A DNA stretch of 64,000 nt from Psychrobacter arenosus (GCF_904848165.1 NZ_LR884459.1:2356001-2420000), one strand, 5' to 3'; positions 38,001 through 46,567 are shown, counted from the first letter of the stretch. Notes: a model not told the origin generated them from the sequence alone. Made by a program: numbers and translations.

Positions 38001-39245
38001 ATGAGCCAAACTGCACCAACCGCTGCCGACCATAATCCACAAAAATTATCTTTAGAGGAGCAGCTAGCAATCATACAGCGCGGGACTCACGAGATACTGT
38101 CAGAAGAAGACCTGATTAGTAAACTGAAAGAAGGCCGCCCGCTGAAGATCAAAGCCGGCTTTGATCCTACCGCTCCTGATCTGCATTTAGGTCATACGGT
38201 ATTGATTAATAAGCTCAAGCACTTCCAAGATTTAGGCCATGAGATTTATTTTCTCATCGGGGATTATACGGCCAGAATTGGTGACCCATCGGGTAAGAAT
38301 GCCACGCGTCCACCACTGACTGAAGAGCAAATAAAAGCCAACGCACAGACCTATGCTGAGCAAGTCTTCAAGATTTTGGACAAGGAAAAGACCAAGGTAG
38401 TCTTTAACTCAGAATGGTTTAGCAAAATGACTGCTGCCGATATGATTCAGCTGGCGAGTCAACAAACGGTCTCACGTATGCTAGAACGTGATGATTTCTC
38501 TAAGCGTTATGCTTCGCAGACTCCGATTTCTATCCATGAGTTCTTATACCCACTCGTGCAGGGCTACGATTCAATCGCCCTAGAGGCAGACGTAGAGCTT
38601 GGCGGTACGGATCAGACTTTTAACCTATTGATGGGCCGTACTTTGCAAGGCCGCTATGGTCAAAAGTCACAGGTTTGTATTACGGTACCTATCCTAGAAG
38701 GTCTCGATGGCGTCAATAAGATGTCTAAATCGCTGAACAACTATGTCGGCATTTACGATACCCCAGGCAGCATGTACCAAAAAATCCTATCTATGCCAGA
38801 CACTTTGATTCGTCGCTACTATGAATTCTTGAGCTTTAAGCCTATGGATGAAGTAGATGCGCTAATGGCAGAGATGGAAGGCGGTCGCAACCCACAAGAG
38901 ATTAAACGTATTTTGGCGGAAGAATTAATCGAGCGTTTCCACGATGCTGAAGCCGCAGCCAATGCGCATAAATCAGCGGGTAACGTGTTAGCCGACGGCG
39001 AACTACCGTTGGATTTACCAGAAAAAACCTTAGAGTTAGAGGCTGGTCAAGACGCCCTGTTTATTACTCAAGTTTTAAACCAAGCCGAGTTGGCGAAAAA
39101 CAATGCAGCAGCTAAAGACTTAATCAAACGCGGTGCAGTAAAAGTGGATAATGAAGTGGTTGATGCGGGCTTTAGCCTCACTTCAGGTCAAACTGTGGTG
39201 ATTCAAGCGGGCAAAAAAGCTTTTGCTAAGGTGACTGTTGCTTAA
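38001..39245 (+). CDS. tyrS: Tyrosyl-tRNA synthetase
   Basis: Class I aminoacyl-tRNA synthetase. The HIGH-type motif is HLGH at residues 62-65 and the KMSKS motif is intact ([10 protein letters not shown]). The tyrosine-binding region [13 protein letters not shown] and the C-terminal S4 RNA-binding domain ([14 protein letters not shown]) are present. Its 414 residues and motif variants resemble the TyrRS-alpha/TyrZ-like group common in gammaproteobacteria. GAGA precedes the ATG at suitable spacing. Identification is secure. Confidence 0.95.
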   Translation: MSQTAPTAADHNPQKLSLEEQLAIIQRGTHEILSEEDLISKLKEGRPLKIKAGFDPTAPDLHLGHTVLINKLKHFQDLGHEIYFLIGDYTARIGDPSGKNATRPPLTEEQIKANAQTYAEQVFKILDKEKTKVVFNSEWFSKMTAADMIQLASQQTVSRMLERDDFSKRYASQTPISIHEFLYPLVQGYDSIALEADVELGGTDQTFNLLMGRTLQGRYGQKSQVCITVPILEGLDGVNKMSKSLNNYVGIYDTPGSMYQKILSMPDTLIRRYYEFLSFKPMDEVDALMAEMEGGRNPQEIKRILAEELIERFHDAEAAANAHKSAGNVLADGELPLDLPEKTLELEAGQDALFITQVLNQAELAKNNAAAKDLIKRGAVKVDNEVVDAGFSLTSGQTVVIQAGKKAFAKVTVA

Positions 39246-39316
39246 TCAGAGAGTTTTGCTCAAGGCATCTTTCAGATAATGGCTATATACAATAGCCACC
39301 AATAAGGAAAGTCAGG

Positions 39317-39667
39317 ATGAAAACGATTGTATTAACGGTAAAGGACACTGCTGTAGACCATGTCTTGGCAGTATTAAAGCGCCAGTTATCCGCCGATGAA
39401 GTCGTTATTCATCCGCCTACTCCTGTAGACGATCCTGTTTTACCACAATCTGAATTTAGAGTTATTACTCTGGGTGATATCGAGAAGGGTAATATAAAGG
39501 AAGTCGAGCAGGGGCAAAATGAGACGTTAGATAGACGGGCTAACTTTTTAGCTTGGCGTCGTGAGCTCGAAGCTCAGCTTACTGATGAGGACCATGAAAA
39601 ATGGGAAGACCCGTGGGCAAACGTGCGCTCTAAAGAAAAGGGCCGTGATTTTAGTTGGGATGAATAG
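39317..39667 (+). CDS. Putative antitoxin partner of PIN-domain toxin
   Basis: A 116-residue acidic protein with start MKTIVLTVKDTAVDHVLAVL and a charged helical C-terminus (NFLAWRRELEAQL). It does not match a common antitoxin family that I recognise. The call rests on position: its stop is 2 bp before a PIN toxin start, the normal antitoxin-toxin order. A ribosome-binding site (GTCAGGATG context, with AAGGAAA upstream) is present. Alternative: a conserved hypothetical co-transcribed by chance. Confidence 0.65.
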   Translation: MKTIVLTVKDTAVDHVLAVLKRQLSADEVVIHPPTPVDDPVLPQSEFRVITLGDIEKGNIKEVEQGQNETLDRRANFLAWRRELEAQLTDEDHEKWEDPWANVRSKEKGRDFSWDE

Positions 39668-39669
39668 GT

Positions 39670-40077
39670 ATGTACCTTTTAGATACCAATGTTTTTTCTG
39701 AAATCACTAAACCCTTTCCTAATAAAAAAGTCATCGAGACTTATCATTATCGTTTAAACCAAATTTATCTTGCCACTACCGTGTGGCAGGAACTCAGTTA
39801 TGGTTATCAAATCCTGCCGGAAGGTAGAAAGAAAAAAGACATTCAAAAGTTTCTAACTTCACAAATCGTGACCTTGCCTCATTTAAATTACACCAAAGCC
39901 TGCGCTGATATTTATGCGACTATAAGAGCACAAGCTAAATCCGCTCGCACGCCTATTGCTTTTGTTGATAGTCAGATAGCTGCCATTGCTATGGCGAATA
40001 ATATGGTGCTAGTAACCCGAAATATAAAAGACTTTGCCGCGATTAATGGCTTAAAATTAGCAAATTGGTTTGAGTAA
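39670..40077 (+). CDS. PIN-domain toxin (VapC-like)
   Basis: A 135-residue PIN protein. The acidic site is visible in MYLLDTNVFSE (Asp), TVWQELSYG (Glu), FVDSQIAAIA (Asp) and LVTRNIKDF (Asp). The start and order match the VapC/FitB type of ribonuclease toxins. It is the second such pair in the window and differs clearly from that at 13735-14390. Confidence 0.85.
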   Translation: MYLLDTNVFSEITKPFPNKKVIETYHYRLNQIYLATTVWQELSYGYQILPEGRKKKDIQKFLTSQIVTLPHLNYTKACADIYATIRAQAKSARTPIAFVDSQIAAIAMANNMVLVTRNIKDFAAINGLKLANWFE

Positions 40078-40145
40078 TCCGTTACCTCAAAATTAATTAA
40101 TATAAGCATTACTCTATAACCTAACTACCTAAAAATATCATTCTT

Positions 40146-40164
40146 CAAGGTATCTACCGCCATT
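40146..40164 (+). repeat. 19-bp exact copy of the DUF1653 gene start
   Basis: CAAGGTATCTACCGCCATT occurs here and again at 40886-40904, inside the DUF1653 gene. In the same frame both encode QGIYRH; here the frame closes with TGA a few codons later. The GNAT gene lies between the two copies, 740 bp apart, so this looks like a vestige of the DUF1653 gene left by an insertion or rearrangement. Confidence 0.7.
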
Positions 40165-40234
40165 TGATTCTGTGATTGATAAAACTATCTTGTCACAGAG
40201 TATTAAAACTTGATTTTTGAATTGTGAGAGCCTA

Positions 40235-40813
40235 ATGGTAGCCCCAGTCTTTTTATCCTATTGCGGTATTACCCTTGAGCCATTAACCATGATGCATGCC
40301 AAAGGATTGTCTGAGGCTTGCCAAGATGGCAAACTTTGGACCATAGAGGTAACCTCAGCACCCACGCCAGAAAGTGTTAGTGACTATATTCAACTCGCTG
40401 ACTCAATGGATAACAGGGTAGCGTTTGCCGTCATTGACGACATTTCAGGTCAAGTGATTGGTTCTACAAGCTATCATGATATTTTGCCAAATGCTAAGCG
40501 TTTGGAGATTGGCTATACTTGGTATGCTCAGTCTTATTGGCGGACTTATGTGAATACGGCCTGTAAGCTAATGCTGCTAGCCCATGCGTTCGAAACGCTA
40601 CACTATCAAACGGTTGGTTGGCGTACCGATGGCGAGAATTTGCAATCGCAAAAAGCTATCAAGCGTTTAGGGGCTAAAAAGGACGGAGTGATTCGAGGCA
40701 ATCGTGTGCGCCGTAATGGCATCATCGCTGACACTGTTATGTACAGTATGATCGCTGATGAATGGCCTGATGCAAAAGCGACGCTTGAAGAGAAATTAGC
40801 CCATTATTCTTAA
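40235..40813 (+). CDS. GNAT N-acetyltransferase (RimJ/RimL-like)
   Basis: About 192 residues from the ATG at 40235; the longer frame starts at TTG. The fold is seen in FAVIDDISGQVIGSTSY, LEIGYTWYAQSYWRTYVN and the acetyl-CoA segment ACKLMLLAHAFETL, with HYQTVGWRTDGENLQSQKAIKRLGAKKDGV following the RimL-type pattern. The substrate could be a protein N-terminus, an amino group of an antibiotic, or a small amine. It lies between two copies of a 19-bp DUF1653 sequence. Confidence 0.82.
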   Translation: MVAPVFLSYCGITLEPLTMMHAKGLSEACQDGKLWTIEVTSAPTPESVSDYIQLADSMDNRVAFAVIDDISGQVIGSTSYHDILPNAKRLEIGYTWYAQSYWRTYVNTACKLMLLAHAFETLHYQTVGWRTDGENLQSQKAIKRLGAKKDGVIRGNRVRRNGIIADTVMYSMIADEWPDAKATLEEKLAHYS

Positions 40814-40855
40814 TTTATTTTTTTATTAATTTCTAACTATCATAAGCCTATCTCT

Positions 40856-41092
40856 ATGACCCAATCTATCCAACATCCTATACCCCAAGGTATCTACCGC
40901 CATTACAAAGGCAACTTATACCAAGTCCTGCATACCGCACGCCACTCCGAGACCGAAGAGACGCTAGTGGTCTATCGTTGTCTATATGGCGAATACGGCG
41001 TTTGGGTACGACCTATCGAGATGTTTAGCGAAAGCGTCACAGTAGATGGCCAACAGATGCCAAGGTTTGAGTTGATCCAAGCTTTGTCATAA
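40856..41092 (+). CDS. DUF1653 domain protein
   Basis: A 78-residue protein that consists of a single DUF1653 domain: IPQGIYRHYKGNLYQVL, then ARHSETEETLVVYRCLYG and VWVRPIEMF. Function is unknown. It is a small cytoplasmic beta-rich protein. The ribosome-binding site is poor. The gene is complete; a 19-bp piece of it is repeated 740 bp upstream. Confidence 0.85.
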   Translation: MTQSIQHPIPQGIYRHYKGNLYQVLHTARHSETEETLVVYRCLYGEYGVWVRPIEMFSESVTVDGQQMPRFELIQALS

Positions 41093-41135
41093 ATCTATTA
41101 TTAAACATGTTAATTCGTAGATTAATGACCGTTAG

Positions 41136-42131
41136 CTAAATAGCCGACGGTTTGAGCTGACCCCGTATCTCATCATACTTGCCTTCCAAAAAGCCCTTTA
41201 ATACTTTATAAAAGCCAATCGGTTCATCGAGTGGGACGGCATGTCCGGAATTCTCTAAGATAATTTCGGTAGCATTCGGCAGCATCTCGGTCACTTTACG
41301 CTGCCATTCGGGATCATACAGCTGCGAGCGACCGCCAATAAGATTGACTACAGGAATAGGTAACTTTTCGGCGACGCTACGGAAGTCATAAGGCATAGCT
41401 AAATAAGCCTGCAGGCAACGCATTTTATGTTTCCAAGTTTTATGGTCGAAAAACACCAATTGATGGTCGGTCTGGTGGGTCATTACTTTGATAAACGCTT
41501 GCGAGCGTGGCCGGCTAGCCGACATCAACGAGAACATTCGCTCGGTATCGGTAGTCCGACGTTTGAGGTCATGAGGCAGATGGGTAAAGCTTTCGACATC
41601 TTGATAAGCCAACCCTTCAGTGAGTAAGCGCTGAAACACATCAAAGACCTCATCCTGACGCTCACCAAACAGACCGCCTCGCCAATCCGGTTGGTTATGC
41701 ACAGTGGGGGTCTGGTCGATATTGAGATAACGACTCACTCGCGAGCTGCCATAACGTCCAAAATAAGCCCACATGACCTGTGACCCCATAGAGATAGCCG
41801 CTACAGGCAAGATACTTACCTCACGCCAGCGACATATTTGCTCGATAATCGCGTTAACATCTTCCGCATACTGACCTACGAAATCAAACTGGGTCAGCGG
41901 AATTTCTTTAGATAAGCCAAACCCTCGTAAATGCGGAATATAGAATTGATATTTCGTAGTCAGGGGCAGCACAAAAGGTAAAAACTCCCGCGCGTCCATC
42001 CCATAGGCATGCAGTAACAGCATCGGCTCACCTTTACCGATGACAGTAATAGGTAGCGGTTTATCACAGTTAGGCACCGCGACTTCGCGGATAGTGGCAC
42101 GGTAGGATTTAGGGACTAAAGCAGTAAGCAT
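41136..42131 (-). CDS. Alpha/beta hydrolase
   Basis: A 331-residue hydrolase. The oxyanion region is LLLHAYGMDAREF, the nucleophile elbow AISMGSQV (a variant with Ala in place of the first Gly), and the catalytic His is in NSGHAVPLDEP. A cap insertion lies between about residues 150 and 230. No signal peptide is seen. Likely an esterase or lipase-like enzyme of unknown substrate. Its start is divergent from the MITE-like element. Confidence 0.82.
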   Translation of the reverse strand: MLTALVPKSYRATIREVAVPNCDKPLPITVIGKGEPMLLLHAYGMDAREFLPFVLPLTTKYQFYIPHLRGFGLSKEIPLTQFDFVGQYAEDVNAIIEQICRWREVSILPVAAISMGSQVMWAYFGRYGSSRVSRYLNIDQTPTVHNQPDWRGGLFGERQDEVFDVFQRLLTEGLAYQDVESFTHLPHDLKRRTTDTERMFSLMSASRPRSQAFIKVMTHQTDHQLVFFDHKTWKHKMRCLQAYLAMPYDFRSVAEKLPIPVVNLIGGRSQLYDPEWQRKVTEMLPNATEIILENSGHAVPLDEPIGFYKVLKGFLEGKYDEIRGQLKPSAI

Positions 42132-42314
42132 AAGGGGACGACTGTATGAAGAAATATCCGCTACCCTAGCATAAGTTGGTGACAGTTAGCAGTGCTAAAT
42201 AAGGGGCTTTAGTTTACTAAAGATGAATTATAACGCGCTAGGTTGACCGCCTATTAGGGCAGCTACATAGACCTGATAAACGGTCTATCTGCTATTTATA
42301 GGAGTCTGCTACAC

Positions 42315-42488
42315 TAGGGCGTGTCCTCAATTAACAACACTGTCGTGTAATGGACTAAAACTGGCTATATTTCCGCCACTCTGCGAAAATTGTCTAGACA
42401 ATATGCTCATATTCTCTGCAAAATTTCCATGGACTGACAAAAATCTATCTCACTTTTAGTCTCATGATTCAATTGAGGGCACACCCTA
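42315..42488. mobile_element. MITE-like element with 18-bp terminal inverted repeats
   Basis: The left end TAGGGCGTGTCCTCAATT (42315-42332) and right end AATTGAGGGCACACCCTA (42471-42488) are inverted repeats matching at 16 of 18 positions. The outer TA on both sides could be a duplicated target, as in Tc1/mariner and some IS5-type elements. The interior, about 140 bp, has no coding frame but a palindromic TTGTCTAGACAA. It lies directly before the gene at 42494 and supplies its upstream region. Confidence 0.75.
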
Positions 42489-42493
42489 ACGCC

Positions 42494-43216
42494 ATGATGA
42501 AATTATTTGGTAATAAATCCCAACAGCGTGCTGCGACGCGGCCCACTTTACCGAGTTTAGAGGACAGTCTGTACCCTCTGACTTGGTCATATTTTAGTGA
42601 GCTGAATAACAGAAACTTTAAGTTTAATAGCTCTGTAGATTTATTGTCAGCGATTATCTGTACTGAACCGGCGCCGAGTCAGCAAGATTTTTATCAATTA
42701 CTTTATGCCGATGAGGTTTATCAGCAATGGATAAATTTCACTGTGTTTGGTCGTTATATTCAGCGTAGTTTTGCCGCGTTCTATAGCCAAAGTGAAGACA
42801 GTTTTAATACGGATATGCCCGACATCTTACGCCATGAGCTTATGCGCCACTCGCAGTATTTACCGATGGAGCAAGGATTATTCTTTGGGGGCAAGTTACC
42901 GCTACAAGTGCGCAAAGATAAACTGTTCACCACGACGCTTAATCCTTGGACCGCACTTATAAACGCAAAGCACTTCACCAAAGCGTCTAGCAACACTCCT
43001 TTTATAGTAAATACGGTCAAAGTAAAGGGTAAAGAGGTTTTAGCTTTTGCCGTACGCCATAATAAGCGCACAAGCGAGCGTCTGCGTAGCGAAGTGATGG
43101 TGCTAGACTTTAAAGAACTGCGTTTAGTGCATGAGCGCGAGATTATTCCTGCGAATCCTAACTTTCTCGATATTCAAATTAGCCAAGCTATACTGCGTGA
43201 TTACGAACTGCGTTAA
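42494..43216 (+). CDS. Hypothetical protein, possible ADP-ribosyltransferase-like fold
   Basis: About 240 residues. A longer frame starts at 42464, but that start lies inside the inverted repeat of the element upstream, so I chose 42494. The C-terminal half shows an order seen in ADP-ribosyltransferases: a YLPMEQGLFFGG strand (122-133), FTTTLNPWTALINAKHF (STS-like, 145-161), IVNTVKVKGKEVLAF, and RSEVMVLDFKELRLV with a Glu at 200. The first-motif Arg is not present at the expected place, so activity is doubtful. No toxin secretion signal is visible. The family is otherwise unknown to me. Confidence 0.6.
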   Translation: MMKLFGNKSQQRAATRPTLPSLEDSLYPLTWSYFSELNNRNFKFNSSVDLLSAIICTEPAPSQQDFYQLLYADEVYQQWINFTVFGRYIQRSFAAFYSQSEDSFNTDMPDILRHELMRHSQYLPMEQGLFFGGKLPLQVRKDKLFTTTLNPWTALINAKHFTKASSNTPFIVNTVKVKGKEVLAFAVRHNKRTSERLRSEVMVLDFKELRLVHEREIIPANPNFLDIQISQAILRDYELR

Positions 43217-43267
43217 GCCAGTTATTAATTTTGCTCAGAAAGTTAAACCTATTAATTACTAGCGCAT

Positions 43268-43302
43268 AAAAAAGCAGCTGTCTTATATCGAGACAACTGC
43301 TG
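43268..43302 (-). terminator. Intrinsic terminator of the SDR gene
   Basis: On the minus strand GCAGTTGTCT pairs with AGACAGCTGC (one mismatch), followed by TTTTTT. It may also help the converging gene at 42494. Confidence 0.8.
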
Positions 43303-43329
43303 ATTAAAATAACGGTATTAGTGTAAGGA

Positions 43330-44076
43330 TTAGTCCTTCGCGATGGTCAAACCGTTATAAGTCTGCGCCACCGGCATAACCTCAAGGCGATTCACGTTCA
43401 CATGAGCGGGCGACTCGATTAGCCAAACTAAGATATCGGCAATATCCTCTGCACTCATGGACTTAAAGCCTTCATAGACCTTAGCCGCTTTTTCTTCATC
43501 ACCGTGATAGCGGACGTTAGAAAATTCCGTACCACCGACATTACCCGGTTCTAAATTGCTCACTCGCACTTTGGTACCTAGCAAATCCGCGCGCAAGTTT
43601 AGGCTAAACTGCTGCACAAAAGCTTTCGTCGCGCCATAGACGTTGCCACCATAGTAAGGCCAAGTACCCGCTATAGACCCTAAGTTAATGATATAACCGC
43701 TATTGCGCTTAACCATAGCTGGCAAGATTGCATGAGTTAATGCCATCAACCCTTTGATATTGGTATCGACCATGCGCATCCAGTCATCGAGTTGCGCTTT
43801 ATAAGCGGGTTCAGTACCTAGCGCAAGACCAGCATTATTTACCAACACATCGATAGTGCGGAAATCTGCAGGCAGCTTAGCCAACGCAGCCTCAATAGAC
43901 TCAGTATCGCTAACGTCCATCACTAATGGGAAAAACGCTTCGCCTAGGGATTGTGCAATACCGTCTAATTTTTCAGCGCGGCGGGCACAACCAATCACGC
44001 GGTGACCTTTCGCAACCAACTGTCTAGCAAGCGCTTCGCCAAAACCAGCACTAGCACCCGTAATTAAAATATTCAT
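43330..44076 (-). CDS. Short-chain dehydrogenase (YdfG-like)
   Basis: A 248-residue NADP-type SDR. The cofactor motif is GASAGFGEA at residues 7-15, then NNAGLAL, the catalytic Ser in NLGSIAGTWPY and the YxxxK in YGATK. The ending SPAHVNVNRLEVMPVAQTY matches the E. coli YdfG pattern (3-hydroxy acid/malonic semialdehyde reductase). Its Shine-Dalgarno AAGG lies in the loop of a perfect 6-bp hairpin (TAGAAT/ATTCTA, 44078-44093). Confidence 0.87.
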   Translation of the reverse strand: MNILITGASAGFGEALARQLVAKGHRVIGCARRAEKLDGIAQSLGEAFFPLVMDVSDTESIEAALAKLPADFRTIDVLVNNAGLALGTEPAYKAQLDDWMRMVDTNIKGLMALTHAILPAMVKRNSGYIINLGSIAGTWPYYGGNVYGATKAFVQQFSLNLRADLLGTKVRVSNLEPGNVGGTEFSNVRYHGDEEKAAKVYEGFKSMSAEDIADILVWLIESPAHVNVNRLEVMPVAQTYNGLTIAKD

Positions 44077-44189
44077 TTAGAATCCTTATTCTATTATTGA
44101 ATTGAAAAAGAGTAGAGATGTTGTTATTACATTGGATTAATGACTAACAGGCTTAGCTTAGCAAATATAGTCAATCATATGGCCAATAG

Positions 44190-44214
44190 AAAAATACCGC
44201 TAATAATTAGCGGC
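44190..44214 (-). terminator. Intrinsic terminator of upp
   Basis: Palindromic stem CCGCTAAT/ATTAGCGG, with a T run on the minus strand, about 25 bp after the upp stop. Confidence 0.75.
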
Positions 44215-44236
44215 ATCTCGAAATAAATCAGTCTGT

Positions 44237-44878
44237 TTAGTCTTGTTTAGTACCAAATATCTTATCACCAGCATCACCCAGACCTGGGATGATATAACCG
44301 TTGTCATCTAAATGGCTGTCTAAGGCAGCAGTAAAGATAGTGACGTCAGGATGGGCTTCATTGACCAAGCGTACGCCTTCTGGCGCTGCGACTAATACTA
44401 AGGCTTTGATATTTTTGCAGCCGTGTTTTTTTAGCATCTCGATAGTTGCGACCATAGAGCCACCAGTCGCTAGCATCGGATCAATGATTAGGGCAGGGCG
44501 ACGGTGCACATCTTTTACCAGTTTTTCAAAAAATGGCACAGGCTGCAGCGTCTCTTCATCGCGTTGTAGGCCGACCACTGAAATCTTCGCGGTTGGGATT
44601 AAATCGAGCACCCCATCCAACATGCCAATACCTGCGCGTAAGATAGGCACGACCGTTACAGTCTTACCGACGATTTGCTCGCCTTCGATTTCGCCATTCC
44701 ACCCTTGCATGGGAAAGGTTTCAATCTCAAAGTCACGACTCGCCTCATACGCCATTAAGCGGGCTAGCTCATTGGTCAACGTACGGAATTTATAAGTACT
44801 ACAGTCTTTCTCTCGCATCAGGCTTAGTTTATGGCGCACTAGCGGATGGTCGATGATGGTCACATTTAGGTCGGTCAT
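44237..44878 (-). CDS. upp: Uracil phosphoribosyltransferase
   Basis: Salvages uracil to UMP with PRPP. 213 residues. The PRPP loop is [10 protein letters not shown], the uracil site is in the C-terminal [17 protein letters not shown], and [15 protein letters not shown] is conserved. The N-terminus with [13 protein letters not shown] is typical. A terminator follows. Identification is secure. Confidence 0.96.
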   Translation of the reverse strand: MTDLNVTIIDHPLVRHKLSLMREKDCSTYKFRTLTNELARLMAYEASRDFEIETFPMQGWNGEIEGEQIVGKTVTVVPILRAGIGMLDGVLDLIPTAKISVVGLQRDEETLQPVPFFEKLVKDVHRRPALIIDPMLATGGSMVATIEMLKKHGCKNIKALVLVAAPEGVRLVNEAHPDVTIFTAALDSHLDDNGYIIPGLGDAGDKIFGTKQD

Positions 44879-45061
44879 GGCAGGTCTCGTTATAGTGTTA
44901 TCGGTAGCAATCTCTAGGATTTACCTGGTATATGATAACAAAATTACCTGCAAACATGCCGGATTCTATGAGCAAAACGCCATAACTATAAAGATTTTTA
45001 ACATAACTCTTATTTCAAGCCGCTGCGATGTTATCCATCATAAAAGACACTATTATTAACC

Positions 45062-45796
45062 ATGACTTTCATCAGCTTAAATAAGAGAGACCTTGTGAGC
45101 CACGCTACTATCCGCAGTTATCTACTCAATGGACTGCATTCAGATGATATTTTCCCCTATGATTTAGATGAGTCGGTATCGCCGCCGATTGAGTCGCACC
45201 CATTTCCACCGTTTTTACCTCCCGATGCGACGATTATGATGATGGGCTCTATGCCACCTACCCCTGATAAATGGGGCATGGAATTTCACTACCCCAACTT
45301 TAGCAATGACATGTGGCGTATCTATGGTCGTGTATTTTTTGATGATGCCGACCACTTTCGCAAGGGCGATGAAAAAGGGTTTGACCCTAAGTTAATTAAA
45401 GCGTTTCTAAAAGAACGCGGTATCGCGTCTTGTCCCACGGTGCGTCGAGCGATTCGTGAACAGGGCAACGCCTCAGACAAACATCTCACCATCGTTGAGA
45501 CCGTCGACTTTGAGCATATCCTACCGCAAGTCCCTAAGGTAAAGACGATATTTACTACAGGTGGCAAAGCGACTGAGATTCTATTAGAGCTATTGCCAGC
45601 AGACGTCCGTCCCAAATTGCCAAAGACCAATCAAGAAGTGGACTTTCCTTTTGGTGACCGCGAGCTCAAGCTGTATCGTTTACCCTCGACGTCTCGCGCC
45701 TATCCACAGTCTCTAGATAAAAAGGTTGCTGCTTGGCGTGCTTTCTTTGAGCATGTAGGCAAACTGGATTCAAAGAGTGATGACTTACCTATATAG
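45062..45796 (+). CDS. Uracil-DNA glycosylase superfamily protein (HDG/Mug-like)
   Basis: A 244-residue protein. The segment MMGSMPPTPDKWGMEFHYP followed by NDMWRIYGRVFF matches the GSxP...YxxPxNxFW start of the UDG fold as in Mug/TDG and the hypoxanthine-DNA glycosylase group (family 6). Later VKTIFTTGGKATEIL and LYRLPSTSRAYP fit the ending LPSTSP-like motif II. The catalytic Asn of Mug is not seen at GSMPP. Base-excision function is therefore an inference. The start is uncertain; a GTG lies 33 bases downstream. Confidence 0.72.
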   Translation: MTFISLNKRDLVSHATIRSYLLNGLHSDDIFPYDLDESVSPPIESHPFPPFLPPDATIMMMGSMPPTPDKWGMEFHYPNFSNDMWRIYGRVFFDDADHFRKGDEKGFDPKLIKAFLKERGIASCPTVRRAIREQGNASDKHLTIVETVDFEHILPQVPKVKTIFTTGGKATEILLELLPADVRPKLPKTNQEVDFPFGDRELKLYRLPSTSRAYPQSLDKKVAAWRAFFEHVGKLDSKSDDLPI

Positions 45797-45825
45797 GAAG
45801 GGTTTGAAATAGGTTGGATTTAATC

Positions 45826-45861
45826 GCGCTGCTATTCTAATTAGGATGGTGGCGCTTTTTT
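45826..45861 (+). terminator. Intrinsic terminator
   Basis: A GCGC-based stem of up to 15 pairs including several G-T pairs, followed by six T, 30 bp after the glycosylase-like gene. Confidence 0.8.
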
Positions 45862-45979
45862 ATGGGAGAGAGGAGAGACATTCTTTATAAGTATTGTTTA
45901 TGCCTTAAAGCCGCAGAAAATTCCCCCAACCCTCTTTTAGAAAGGGGGCTTAAAACCCTGTGCATCTTATATATCGAAT

Positions 45980-46006
45980 CGTGGGTTACGCTTCGCTAAC
46001 CGCACG
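45980..46006. repeat. REP-like palindrome 1 of the rrn-upstream cluster
   Basis: CGTGGGTTA and TAACCGCACG close around CGCTTCGC. It has the same core as the palindromes at 11686 and 46300. Confidence 0.65.
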
Positions 46007-46039
46007 CTACGGCTGCTTTTTATAAAAAGTAAAGCTTTT

Positions 46040-46175
46040 GTAGGGTGCGTCCCACGCACCATAAAGTGTGGAAAGTCCAATTCTTTAGCAAATCTCAAAG
46101 GTATTCGTTTGCTTCAAGAAAATTGCTTAAAGGTTAAAGATATTGATCACCAATCGTGCGCCGAGCGCACCCTAC
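46040..46175. repeat. REPIN-like pair of inverted palindromes
   Basis: The ends GTAGGGTGCG (46040-46049) and CGCACCCTAC (46166-46175) are perfect 10-bp inverted repeats. Each end is itself a hairpin (GGTGCGT/ACGCACC on the left, GTGCGC/GCGCAC on the right). Two such REPs facing each other over a spacer of about 100 bp is the architecture called REPIN, normally mobilised by a RAYT transposase encoded elsewhere. Confidence 0.6.
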
Positions 46176-46200
46176 ATGTATTTATAAACAGGGTGAGTAG

Positions 46201-46218
46201 CGTGGGTGGCAACCCACG
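46201..46218. repeat. REP-like palindrome
   Basis: CGTGGGT and ACCCACG around a 4-nt loop. A minimal form of the palindromes nearby. Confidence 0.55.
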
Positions 46219-46299
46219 GATTGATAGATAACTCTATATAAACAATCGCAGTCAATGAGATAAGGTCTCTCCTTCTAGAGAGAGATCATAGAAATAACC

Positions 46300-46358
46300 G
46301 TAGGGTGGGTTAGTTGTAACGAGCACGCGCAGCGTGCGAAGGAAGAACGTAACCCACC
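46300..46358. repeat. REP-like palindrome with inner hairpin
   Basis: GTAGGGTGGGTTA at the left pairs with TAACCCACC at the right; inside lies a second perfect palindrome, GCACGCGCAGCGTGC. Confidence 0.6.
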
Positions 46359-46420
46359 AACATAGGATGGTTGAGTTAGAAACTAACTATATAAAGAACG
46401 CACCCTCCTTCTTTAATACA

Positions 46421-46491
46421 GGAATTTCCATTCAAAGAAATTCCTCTTGCACACCTAAAATTGACATGCAATTTTTAAACGGTACTCAGGG
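46421..46491 (+). repeat. 71-bp structured repeat, copy A
   Basis: Starts with hairpin 1 (GGAATTTC/GAAATTCC, 8-nt loop) and contains hairpin 2 (AAAATTG/CAATTTT around ACATG). The portion 46441-46491 matches 52536-52586 at 45 of 51 bases. Copy B on the other side of the rRNA operon has exactly the same length and keeps both stems even where the sequence differs. Confidence 0.75.
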
Positions 46492-46545
46492 AAGGGGAGG
46501 ATTTATAAGATGGTTGAATCAGGGGCAGAGCATATTAAAGTAGTA

Positions 46546-46567
46546 CCCTTCCCCTAAGAGGGGAAGG
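46546..46567. repeat. C/G-tract palindrome
   Basis: CCCTTCCCC and GGGGAAGGG form a strong hairpin, followed by CTAGGGAAGGGG. A related C/G tract lies at about 45925-45955. Their role is unknown. Confidence 0.5.

Noticed and set aside
42464..42493. Longer N-terminus for the gene at 42494
   Set aside because: The extra codons are the inverted repeat of the MITE-like element, so they are not ancestral coding sequence.
46334..46543. 69-codon plus-strand frame upstream of rrn
   Set aside because: It runs through the REP-like palindromes and the 71-bp repeat and has no ribosome-binding site.
45925..46567. CRISPR array upstream of rrn
   Set aside because: The repeats are palindromes of different kinds and irregular spacing; there are no constant repeats with unique spacers and no cas genes.
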